7,142 nucleotides of DNA, from assembly GCF_001854865.1 (NCBI RefSeq), contig NZ_MDDW01000001.1, positions 386,296 to 393,437 of the forward strand, in the 5' to 3' direction. Made by a program: the position numbers and the translations under genes. Below the pieces are notes generated by a model. The model was not told the origin of the DNA. It made no database searches and worked only from the letters and a program-made list of their open reading frames with translations. Below, piece by piece: positions 1-5,035 of this stretch. Source of the DNA: Rhizobium sp. LCM 4573. GTDB lineage: Bacteria; Pseudomonadota; Alphaproteobacteria; Rhizobiales; Rhizobiaceae. The first letter of the stretch is position 1; every line of letters begins with the position of its first letter.

Positions 1-132
1 CTTCAGTTTTTGCTCGAGCTCGAAGCGAAAGCGCATCCGCTCGCTCCAGGTGACGACGATGTTTCGCAGACCCGCCAGGCTATAGCGCCGGCGCGGAGCT
101 TCAGCCTGCTCAACGTGGGGAATATCGTTCAT
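1..132 (-). CDS. DUF1127-like small protein, N-terminal part (C-terminus beyond left window edge)
   Basis: Not in the supplied gene predictions because it has no stop inside the window. Reading leftward from an ATG at 132-130 gives 44 codons beginning MNDIPHVEQAEAPRRRYS and ending in a basic, amphipathic stretch (WSERMRFRFELEQKLK) at the window edge. Rhizobial DUF1127 proteins have this layout: a short variable arginine-rich N-terminus, then a helix, then a C-terminal 'L-DIG' motif. That last motif would lie just outside the window, so the family call rests on general resemblance only. A clear ribosome binding site (GGAGG) sits 6 bases before the ATG. Some alphaproteobacterial DUF1127 proteins are reported to act in RNA turnover and in phosphate or stress physiology; nothing here shows which applies. 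The gene diverges from the winged-helix regulator and carries a leader hairpin at 151-170. Confidence 0.6.
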   Translation of the reverse strand, partial: MNDIPHVEQAEAPRRRYSLAGLRNIVVTWSERMRFRFELEQKLK

Positions 133-150
133 GACAACCTCCATAGGGTT

Positions 151-170
151 CGAGGGTCCGGTGACCCTCG
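151..170 (-). promoter_or_regulatory. Leader stem-loop just upstream of the DUF1127 ribosome binding site
   Basis: Perfect 8-bp arms (cgagggtc at 151-158, gaccctcg at 163-170) enclose a four-base loop. In the minus-strand mRNA the hairpin ends about 18 bases before the start codon and directly precedes the GGAGG ribosome binding site. Its position fits a translation- or stability-controlling 5' leader element. A terminator is unlikely because no U-run follows. The structure is directly visible; its role is inference. Confidence 0.5.
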
Positions 171-221
171 GCCTGAAAGAGGTTGAATTCTGCGGGATAT
201 GGAGAGCCCGGTAATTAAGCC

Positions 222-249
222 TTCCCGAATAGTTCCAAAAACTTCCAAA
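222..249. repeat. Phased direct repeats TTCC(A/C)(A/G)A, possible regulator binding site
   Basis: Two identical TTCCAAA heptamers at 233-239 and 243-249 are 10 bp apart. A degenerate copy (TTCCCGA) at 222-228 lies 11 bp before the first. The three copies therefore fall on one face of the helix. OmpR/PhoB-type winged helices, the class encoded immediately downstream, typically bind tandem direct repeats with 10-11 bp periodicity, so autoregulation is a reasonable guess. On the minus strand the repeats also supply TTGGAA -35-like boxes for the DUF1127 gene. Confidence 0.35.
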
Positions 250-250
250 G

Positions 251-303
251 GGACTGGAGCCTAATGCGATCCGGGATCGCACTCCGGTCTATCTGTTTGT
301 TTT
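251..303 (+). terminator. 40-base imperfect hairpin followed by a T-rich run; terminator- or attenuator-like
   Basis: The inner stem is a perfect 8-bp palindrome (tgcgatcc 265-272, ggatcgca 274-281) around one central base. An outer 9-bp stem, 251-259 against 282-290 with two G:T pairs, extends it and leaves a five-base bulge at 260-264. It is followed by a T-rich run at 291-303. The shape is that of an intrinsic terminator pointing right, but no annotated gene ends here. It could terminate an unannotated small RNA, attenuate the downstream regulator, or be a protein-binding palindrome. The structure is seen; the function is inferred. Confidence 0.4.
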
Positions 304-306
304 GCC

Positions 307-350
307 GCATGATCCTGTTTTGAAGGGACTGCAACCTCTCGGGATCATGC
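307..350. promoter_or_regulatory. Inverted repeat (9-bp arms) directly upstream of the winged-helix regulator
   Basis: Perfect arms gcatgatcc (307-315) and ggatcatgc (342-350) are separated by 26 bp. The right arm abuts a TATAGA box at 351-356, so a protein bound here would cover the likely promoter. The centres of the arms are 35 bp apart, about three and a half helical turns. Operator function is inferred from symmetry and location. Confidence 0.4.
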
Positions 351-356
351 TATAGA
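351..356 (+). promoter_or_regulatory. Candidate -10 box for the winged-helix/TPR regulator
   Basis: TATAGA matches the -10 consensus at five of six positions. A weak CTGCAA box lies 16 bp upstream at 329-334. Initiation 7-8 bases downstream would fall at about 364-365, exactly on the in-frame ATG at 365. No Shine-Dalgarno sequence is visible before either candidate start, so a leaderless transcript is plausible. Confidence 0.35.
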
Positions 357-1882
357 TGCGCCCTATGCAGGGATCGCGCTTTGCCTTTGGTCCATTCGTG
401 CTTGATCCGGAAGCGGGAACGCTCTTTCGGAACGATGATCCCGTGGCCCTCGGCTATCGCGGGGTGAAGCTGCTTGCGGCGCTGGTCGGCCGGTCCGGCG
501 AAATCCTAAGCAAGGCGGAATTGATGGATGCTGCATGGCCCGGCATGGCCGTCGAGGAAGGCAATCTCACGGTCCAGATCGCGCAGCTCAGGAAGCTGCT
601 CGGCCCGGTTGGCGACGCCGGTGACGGAGGCAGCGAATGGATCGCCACCATCCCGCGCGTCGGCTACCGCTTTCTGGGCGCCGTCGAACGGCTGGGCGGC
701 AAACGAAAACCCCTGCCCCTGCCCGACAAGCCATCGATCGCCGTGCTGCCTTTCGTGAATATCAGCGACGAGCCCGAACAGGGCGCCTTCGCGGACGGGC
801 TGACCGAAGATCTGATAACCGACCTTTCCAGGAATTCGGGCCTGTTCGTCATCGCACGCAATTCCTCCCTTGCCTACAGGGGAAAGGCGATGGACGTGCG
901 CGCGATCGCCGAGGAGCTCGGCGTGCGCTATCTCCTGGAGGGGAGCGCCAGACGCGCCGCGGGCCGTGTGCGCATCAATGCCCAACTGATCGACGCGACG
1001 AGCGGCGATCACCTATGGGCGGAACGCTTCGATCGCGGTCTGGACGATATCTTTGCAGTTCAGGACGAGGTGACGGCGAGGATCGTGGAGGCGCTGCTCG
1101 GCAGGCTCGGCGCTCCGCCGCCGCGCAATCGGCCGAAGAACCTCGAGGCTTACGATCTCTGCGTGCGGGCGCGCCGGCTGATGGATGACACGCCGCAGAT
1201 GGCGCGGGAAGCGCATCTGATGCTGACGCGCGCGATTTCGCTCGATCCCGATTATGCCGAGGCCTATCGCTGGCTTGCCATGAACCACTGGATGGGATGG
1301 GTGCATTCCGGCGGCCCGACGGAAACCGACCGCGGCGTCGCGCTGGAACTGGCGCGCAAGGCCGTCGCGATCGATCCCAACAGTGCCGGCTCGCGCTGGA
1401 TTCTCGCCTATCTGCTTGCCTATGAGCGCAGCTTCGCCGAGGCGGATGCGGAATTCGAAAAGGCGATCGCGCTCGACCCCAACGAGGCCGACACGTTTGC
1501 GGCCCTGTCCGACATCGCAATTCTGGCCGGGCGGATCGAGGAGGGACAGGAGCATATCGCCAAGGCCTTCCGGCTGAACCCGTTTCCTGCCAGCTGGTAC
1601 TACCTGGCGCTAGGCCAGGCACAATATGCGGCCGGCCGATATGAAGCCGCCGTCGAGACGCTGCGGAGCGACGAAACCTATCGGACAAGCTCGCGCCGTT
1701 TTCTGGCGGCAAGCCTTGCGCAGCTCGGCCGGCTCGACGAGGCGCACGCGGAAGCCGAACTCTTCCTTGTCGGCAATCCGCATTTCACGATCGGTCACTG
1801 GGCGGCGACGGAGCCGTTCCGCGACGCCGCGACGCTCCAGCACTTCGTCGACGGCTTCCGCAAGGCGGGCCTGCCGGAGTAA
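356..1882 (+). CDS. Winged-helix (OmpR/CadC-type) regulator with TolB-like and TPR domains
   Basis: A predicted cytoplasmic transcriptional regulator of 508 residues. Residues 8-110 form a Trans_reg_C winged helix: FGPFVLDPEAGTLFR, then the helix KAELMDAAWPGMAVEEGN, then the wing IATIPRVGYRFLG. Residues 121-250 match the TolB-like N-terminal domain found in adenylate-cyclase-like and CadC-like proteins (PDKPSIAVLPFVNIS, FADGLTEDLITDLS, YLLEGSARR, LWAERFDR). The rest consists of tetratricopeptide-type helical repeats (ISLDPDYAEAYRWLA, AIDPNSAGSRWILAY, ALDPNEADTFAALSD), likely a protein-interaction or sensory scaffold. There is no receiver domain, cyclase domain or membrane segment. The ATG at 356 has no ribosome binding site; the in-frame ATG at 365 would coincide with the predicted transcription start and gives 505 residues. 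Direct repeats, a large hairpin and an inverted repeat precede the gene. Target genes cannot be told from the sequence. Confidence 0.88.
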   Translation: MRPMQGSRFAFGPFVLDPEAGTLFRNDDPVALGYRGVKLLAALVGRSGEILSKAELMDAAWPGMAVEEGNLTVQIAQLRKLLGPVGDAGDGGSEWIATIPRVGYRFLGAVERLGGKRKPLPLPDKPSIAVLPFVNISDEPEQGAFADGLTEDLITDLSRNSGLFVIARNSSLAYRGKAMDVRAIAEELGVRYLLEGSARRAAGRVRINAQLIDATSGDHLWAERFDRGLDDIFAVQDEVTARIVEALLGRLGAPPPRNRPKNLEAYDLCVRARRLMDDTPQMAREAHLMLTRAISLDPDYAEAYRWLAMNHWMGWVHSGGPTETDRGVALELARKAVAIDPNSAGSRWILAYLLAYERSFAEADAEFEKAIALDPNEADTFAALSDIAILAGRIEEGQEHIAKAFRLNPFPASWYYLALGQAQYAAGRYEAAVETLRSDETYRTSSRRFLAASLAQLGRLDEAHAEAELFLVGNPHFTIGHWAATEPFRDAATLQHFVDGFRKAGLPE

Positions 1883-1888
1883 TCGCTC

Positions 1889-2281
1889 CTACCCCTCGAA
1901 GCGGCTGGTCTCGTCGCGATCACGCTCATATCGTCGCTCGAGCGGGAACGGCGGCAGCCAGGCCTCGCGGCGGACTGTCCAGAGCTCGTAGGTCGGCACC
2001 AGCTGGTCGGTGGCATCGAGCGATCCGAGGTTCACTTCGATTTCGTCGCCGCTGCGGGAGAAAACGGGCGAGCCGCAGCGGGGGCAGAAATGCCGCCCGG
2101 CATAATCGCGCGTCTCGCCGTCGATCGCCACCGCATCCTCGGGAAAGATTGCGGACGCATGAAAAAGGGCGCCGTGATGCTTGCGGCAATCGAGACAGTG
2201 ACAGATGCCGACCCGGTACGGGCGTCCCGCCGCCACAAATCGGACATTGCCGCAAAGGCAGCCGCCGGTGAAACGATCCAT
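1889..2281 (-). CDS. GFA/CENP-V family zinc protein (glutathione-dependent formaldehyde-activating-like)
   Basis: A protein of 130 residues, a normal length for the family. It has the complete set of zinc ligands: GGCLCG (Cys8, Cys10) and FCPRCG (Cys66, Cys69) for the structural site, and CHCLDC (Cys27, Cys29, Cys32) for the second, catalytic-type site. The C-terminal YELWTVRREAWLPPFP segment is also typical of these proteins. The family's founder, Gfa, was described as speeding formation of S-hydroxymethylglutathione. Most homologues are uncharacterised and many probably act on other thiol adducts, so no specific reaction is assigned. The ATG at 2281 follows a purine-rich GGAGGAGGAG ribosome binding site. 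The gene converges on the upstream regulator with only six bases between stop codons, leaving no room for a dedicated terminator. It diverges from the secreted-protein gene at 2511. Confidence 0.85.
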   Translation of the reverse strand: MDRFTGGCLCGNVRFVAAGRPYRVGICHCLDCRKHHGALFHASAIFPEDAVAIDGETRDYAGRHFCPRCGSPVFSRSGDEIEVNLGSLDATDQLVPTYELWTVRREAWLPPFPLERRYERDRDETSRFEG

Positions 2282-2460
2282 GCCGCGTCTCCTCCTCCAG
2301 GGTCAAGCGATGGACATGGCTACAACGAGCAGCCCCGCCATTGCAATTGACCGGAGGACGAAAGGGAAACCCGGAATGGCTGCCGCTCTTTCACGGCTTA
2401 CCAAAATTTAACGGAATGGACATGCAACCGTAGGCCGTGGAAGCGCATTGTTTGCCCGTA

Positions 2461-2491
2461 TTCAGGCAAGGCCATCCAAGCCGCGCCTGAA
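2461..2491 (+). promoter_or_regulatory. Stem-loop in the leader of the small secreted protein gene
   Basis: Arms ttcaggc (2461-2467) and gcctgaa (2485-2491) pair perfectly over 7 bp. An inner ggc/gcc pairing (2470-2472 with 2480-2482) extends the stem across a small internal loop. It ends 6 bases before the AAGGA ribosome binding site at 2498-2502, a position where it could protect the mRNA 5' end or modulate translation. The role is inferred. Confidence 0.4.
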
Positions 2492-2510
2492 GAACAAAAG
2501 GAACAGGACC

Positions 2511-2813
2511 ATGTGGACCAATAGCAGGAAGCTAGTCACCACCGGCCTGGTCGCCTTGACAATTGCGGGCACCACAATTGCCACCGCCTCCCAGGCTGAA
2601 GCTCACAACAATTTCGGACGCGGCCTTGCCGCCGGTATCGCGGGCACCATCGTCGGCGGCGCCCTCATTGCCGGAGCCGCCCGCCCCGCCTATGCCGGCC
2701 CCGTTTATGAGGCGCCTGCCTACGAACCCGTCTACCGTCCCTATCCCGCCTGCCATGTCGTCTGGCGCCAGAATGCCTGGGGCGACATGTATCGAGCACG
2801 CGTCTGCGATTGA
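2511..2813 (+). CDS. Small secreted glycine-zipper protein, function unknown
   Basis: The protein has 100 residues from ATG 2511, chosen because AAGGA lies 8 bases before it and because a signal peptide begins there; upstream in-frame codons (a TTG at 2448) add only an unlikely basic leader. Residues 1-31 are a signal peptide with basic residues at the start, a hydrophobic core, and an AEA cleavage motif before HNN. Residues 36-56 (GRGLAAGIAGTIVGGALIAGA) form a glycine zipper that could insert into or pack on a membrane. Residues 60-80 are a Pro/Tyr-rich linker. The last 20 residues contain two cysteines (Cys81, Cys99) able to form a periplasmic disulfide, around VVWRQNAWGDMYRARV. Small exported proteins of this design are common in rhizobia and mostly uncharacterised. 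It lies alone, divergent from the GFA gene. Confidence 0.75.
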   Translation: MWTNSRKLVTTGLVALTIAGTTIATASQAEAHNNFGRGLAAGIAGTIVGGALIAGAARPAYAGPVYEAPAYEPVYRPYPACHVVWRQNAWGDMYRARVCD

Positions 2814-2847
2814 CGTGCTGCCCCTCGGAAAGCCGAAGGTGTCACGT
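2813..2847 (+). terminator. Possible terminator hairpin after the small secreted protein gene
   Basis: Directly after the stop codon, acgtg (2813-2817) pairs with cacgt (2843-2847). Inside it, cc-tcgg (2823-2828) pairs with ccga-a-gg (2833-2839) around an aaag loop. No T-run follows, so if it terminates it is not a classical intrinsic terminator. Weak evidence. Confidence 0.25.
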
Positions 2848-3000
2848 GCGTAAATGTGGAATCGCTAAGGCTTTATGATCCCACTTTATAGCTTTTGACT
2901 GCCTTCGGCCCCGAAGCCGGCATTGCAAAACCCGGTCGCTCGCACACGGATTTTGCGACAGGACTTCCTCTCAAAAAACCTCTCGAAGCAGCTTGCGAAT

Positions 3001-3022
3001 CACATAAGTGTATGCTTATGTG
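3001..3022. promoter_or_regulatory. Palindromic operator of the ArsR-SRPBCC operon
   Basis: Perfect 8-bp arms cacataag (3001-3008) and cttatgtg (3015-3022) flank a 6-bp centre (tgtatg). The palindrome ends 5 bases before the ArsR start codon. ArsR-family dimers bind this kind of AT-rich inverted repeat and repress their own operon. Its position just before the gene for such a protein makes autoregulation the simplest reading. It overlaps a possible -10 box (TATGCT, 3011-3016). Confidence 0.6.
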
Positions 3023-3027
3023 TCTTC

Positions 3028-3342
3028 ATGATCGAGAACGACATTTTCCGAGCTTTGGCAGACCCGACCCGCCGCGCGATCTTTGAGAAGCTGGCGGCGG
3101 GGAGCATGAACGCCAGCGCGTTGCGCGAGGGCATGGAGATCAGCCAGCCGGCGATGTCGCAACACCTCTCGGTTCTGCGGAGCGCAAAGCTCGTGAGGGA
3201 AGAACGGCAGGGGCGTTTCGTGAATTACGAGGTCGATCCCGACGGGTTGGCCCTCATCGCCCAGTGGCTCGCAAAATACCGCGCCTATTGGCCGGAACGT
3301 ATCGCAGCGCTCAAGGTCTTGCTGAAGGACATGGATCAATGA
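3028..3342 (+). CDS. ArsR-family winged-helix transcriptional repressor
   Basis: The protein has 104 residues from ATG 3028 (MIENDIFRALADPTRRAIFEKLA, the conserved ArsR opening). The frame is open upstream to about 2923, but that extension is not ArsR-like and would read through the operator. Residues 28-53 hold the helix-turn-helix, with recognition helix SQPAMSQHLSVLRSAKL; residues 54-70 form the wing (VREERQGRFVNYEVD). The protein contains no cysteine at all, which rules out thiolate metal sensing of the ArsR/SmtB kind. It resembles the ArsR subgroup that is co-transcribed with SRPBCC/AHSA1 proteins. Its stop overlaps the next start (ATGA, 3339-3342), indicating translational coupling. No Shine-Dalgarno sequence precedes the start, and the palindromic operator at 3001-3022 leaves almost no leader. 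Confidence 0.88.
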   Translation: MIENDIFRALADPTRRAIFEKLAAGSMNASALREGMEISQPAMSQHLSVLRSAKLVREERQGRFVNYEVDPDGLALIAQWLAKYRAYWPERIAALKVLLKDMDQ

Positions 3343-3698
3343 ACGAAGGGAAGACCAAGGAGCAGGATAGCGGCGTCGAGCTGGAGTTCGACTTGGGCGA
3401 TCCGCCGCAAAAGGTCTGGCGTGCCGTCACCATTCCCGAACTCCGGGAAAGATGGCTGCCGAAGGAAGCATTGGCCGATCCCGATGCGATCACCGTCACC
3501 CCCGGCCAGGAAGTTCGCTATAGGCTGCGTGACGATAACCCGCCGTTCGTTGAAAGCACCGTGACGTTCAAGATCATCCCCAATGCCACTGGCGGCACCT
3601 GCCTTCGGATCGTCCACGAACTGACGGACGCAAGATTCGTTGAAAAGACAAGAGCGCCGGCGAACAGCAACAGCCCGCCCCTCATGCTCGCCGCCTGA
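3339..3698 (+). CDS. SRPBCC/AHSA1-domain protein paired with the ArsR repressor
   Basis: The protein has 119 residues from the ATG at 3339, which overlaps the ArsR stop codon. Residues 13-41 ([29 protein letters not shown]) are the usual opening of the AHSA1-type START/SRPBCC fold, in which a beta strand and short helices begin a hydrophobic cavity. Residues 73-97 ([21 protein letters not shown]) supply later strands. It is somewhat shorter than the usual 140-160 residues and ends in a low-complexity tail ([13 protein letters not shown]). SRPBCC proteins bind small hydrophobic ligands. In ArsR-coupled pairs the ligand and function are generally unknown, so a role as ligand-binding partner of the repressor is inference from operon structure. 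A hairpin straddles its stop codon. Confidence 0.8.
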   Translation: MNEGKTKEQDSGVELEFDLGDPPQKVWRAVTIPELRERWLPKEALADPDAITVTPGQEVRYRLRDDNPPFVESTVTFKIIPNATGGTCLRIVHELTDARFVEKTRAPANSNSPPLMLAA

Positions 3699-3708
3699 CA
3701 CGGCGAGC
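3686..3708 (+). terminator. Hairpin straddling the SRPBCC stop codon, terminator or attenuator before clpP
   Basis: Perfect 8-bp arms gctcgccg (3686-3693) and cggcgagc (3701-3708) surround a seven-base loop that contains the TGA stop (3696-3698). Only a short, weakly T-containing stretch follows, so termination may be partial. Only 34 bases separate the hairpin from the clpP start, too few for a full promoter plus leader. clpP may therefore receive read-through, or have a promoter inside the SRPBCC gene. Confidence 0.45.
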
Positions 3709-3742
3709 CTTCCCATTAAATTCTGAAGTCTGGAGGTCGCCG

Positions 3743-4393
3743 ATGGGCGAAGCGATGCAACTCGTCCCTATGGTCATAGAACAGTCCAGCCGGGGAGAGC
3801 GATCTTTTGATATCTATTCCCGGCTTCTGCGCGAGCGGATTATCTTTCTGAACGGCGAGGTGAACGATACCGTTTCGGCGCTCGTATGCGCGCAACTGCT
3901 GTTTCTCGAAGCGGAAAATCCCAAGAGGCCGATCCATCTCTATATCAATTCGCCAGGTGGGGTCGTGACCAGCGGTCTCGCGATGTACGACACCATGCAC
4001 TACATTCGTGCACCGGTTCATACGCTGTGCATGGGGACCGCCCGGTCGATGGGCTCGTTCCTGTTGATGTCGGGCCAGCCGGGCGAGCGCGCCGCGCTTC
4101 CCAATGCCAGCATCCACATTCACCAGCCATTGGGCGGCTTTCAGGGACAGGCATCGGACATGCTCATCCATGCCGAGGAAATGCAGAAAACCAAACACCG
4201 CATGACACGGCTCTACGCCGAGCATTGCGGGCGCTCCTATGAGGATTTTGAGCGCGCGATGGATCGCGACCGCTTCATGACGGCGGAAGAAGCGTTGGAA
4301 TGGGGCCTTATAGATCGTATTCTGAAGGTTCGGGAAGACACGAGCAGCCTGCAAGCCTTGCCGCAAGGCCCCGATTGCGAGGTCACGGAATAA
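3743..4393 (+). CDS. clpP: ClpP-type ATP-dependent protease subunit (paralogue)
   Basis: A serine peptidase of family S14, 216 residues, full length for ClpP. The catalytic triad is recognisable: Ser102 in GTARSMGS, His127 in IHIHQPLGG, and Asp176 in [19 protein letters not shown]. The oxyanion-loop motif INSPGG is at residues 69-73 and the handle region [15 protein letters not shown] at 133-147. ClpP forms a 14-subunit barrel that degrades proteins fed in by ClpX or ClpA. The residue before the nucleophile is Arg101, whereas the housekeeping enzyme has GQAASMG. Together with the absence of tig, clpX or lon nearby, this points to one of the extra rhizobial ClpP paralogues rather than the main copy. 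The start at 3743 has GGAGG 6 bases upstream. It may be co-transcribed with the ArsR-SRPBCC pair through the hairpin at 3686-3708. Confidence 0.93.
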   Translation: MGEAMQLVPMVIEQSSRGERSFDIYSRLLRERIIFLNGEVNDTVSALVCAQLLFLEAENPKRPIHLYINSPGGVVTSGLAMYDTMHYIRAPVHTLCMGTARSMGSFLLMSGQPGERAALPNASIHIHQPLGGFQGQASDMLIHAEEMQKTKHRMTRLYAEHCGRSYEDFERAMDRDRFMTAEEALEWGLIDRILKVREDTSSLQALPQGPDCEVTE

Positions 4394-4396
4394 GGG

Positions 4397-4419
4397 GCGG
4401 CAGCCATTATGGCCGCCGC
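4397..4419. terminator. Hairpin between convergent clpP and the 144-residue secreted protein gene
   Basis: gcggc (4397-4401) pairs with gccgc (4415-4419), and inside it gccat (4403-4407) pairs with atggc (4409-4413), with one A/C mismatch and a minimal loop. It starts 4 bases after the clpP stop codon, in the 72-base gap between convergent genes, so it could serve both directions. It lacks a T-run on either side. Confidence 0.45.
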
Positions 4420-4465
4420 GTCCGGCACATGGTTGCCATCGTGCTTCAAATGCCCGAGCGGTGCG

Positions 4466-4900
4466 TCAGTCGTTGATGGCGATGATCTTCACCGCCATAT
4501 GCTGTTCGTCCTTTCCGATCTCGGAGAACCACACCTCGCCATCGCCGATCATCACGCCCTGCCAGTTTGCAAACAGCGTCGGATAGGTCTGCTTGGCGAC
4601 GGCTCCCTTCACTTTCGCCGTGACCACCTTGTCGTAGTCGGCGATGAAATGCCTGGCATCGTTGATCTTGACGGCCTTGCCGCCGATGCGCGCCTGAAAG
4701 GGATAATCCACCATGCTCGCGACGGTTTCCTTGTCGTCGGCAGCGACCGCCTTCTGCAACTTGGCGAGGAAGTCCGCATAGGGCTTGTGATCGCCGAACA
4801 GGCCGTCGAGCGATTTGTCCGTATCGGCCGCCGTCTGCGCGATTGCGGGCGCCGATAGCGCCAGGATACCGGTGAACGCCAGGATCAATGCCTTCTTCAT
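4466..4900 (-). CDS. Conserved secreted/periplasmic protein of unknown function
   Basis: The protein has 144 residues from ATG 4900, preferred over upstream in-frame codons because GAGGAG lies 7 bases before it and a textbook signal peptide begins there (MKKALILAFTGILALSAPAIAQ, cut after Ala21 or Ala24). The mature part of about 120 residues is helix-rich at first (SLDGLFGDHKPYADFLAKLQKAV), followed by VASMVDYPFQARIGG, an acidic/aromatic segment DARHFIADYDKVV, and strands around LFANWQGVMIGDGEVWFSEI. The order helix, helix, DYPF, NWQG, GDGEVWF is reminiscent of small NTF2-like or SnoaL-like periplasmic proteins, but I do not recognise a named family with confidence. It has no cysteines and no catalytic motif that I can name. 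It lies 135 bases downstream of the receptor-channel gene on the same strand; co-transcription is possible but not shown. Confidence 0.78.
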   Translation of the reverse strand: MKKALILAFTGILALSAPAIAQTAADTDKSLDGLFGDHKPYADFLAKLQKAVAADDKETVASMVDYPFQARIGGKAVKINDARHFIADYDKVVTAKVKGAVAKQTYPTLFANWQGVMIGDGEVWFSEIGKDEQHMAVKIIAIND

Positions 4901-5003
4901 GTCACGACTCCTCGAATTGAACTCGATACCGGATAATTCACAATGGTAGTGCTGCGACTGATTTTCCAACCGGGAACATGCCCCTTTGGTTAACGATATA
5001 GGC

Positions 5004-5018
5004 AAAAGCGGTTGCGCT
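5004..5018 (-). terminator. Weak terminator-like hairpin after the receptor-channel gene
   Basis: In the minus-strand transcript a 4-bp stem (AGCG/CGCT) with a CAAC loop is followed by UUUU, 18 bases after the stop codon at 5036-5038. The stem is short, so this is weak evidence for a transcription end between the two minus-strand genes. Confidence 0.2.
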
Positions 5019-5035
5019 ACGGTGACGGAATCGGG

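Noticed and set aside
195..236. Stress-sigma promoter for DUF1127 on the minus strand (GGAAC at 236-232)
   Set aside because: No CGTT lies at the required 16-17 bp spacing; only a TT at the wrong distance is present.
975..1712. 245-codon minus-strand frame inside the winged-helix/TPR gene
   Set aside because: Arg/Pro/Ser-rich low-complexity translation typical of an antisense frame in GC-rich DNA.
2396..2411. CtrA-box-like pair (TTAC...TTAAC) upstream of the small secreted protein
   Set aside because: The half-sites are spaced by 6 bases, not 7, and the first half is imperfect, so it does not meet the TTAA-N7-TTAA consensus.
4409..4858. 149-codon plus-strand frame opposite the 144-residue secreted protein gene
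   Set aside because: The minus-strand product has a clean signal peptide and ribosome binding site; the plus-strand frame has neither.
4973..4997. A second GGAAC-N16-CG.. stress-promoter-like match
   Set aside because: The -10 part reads CGAT instead of CGTT and it points right, into the 3' end of a minus-strand gene, with no plus-strand gene to serve.
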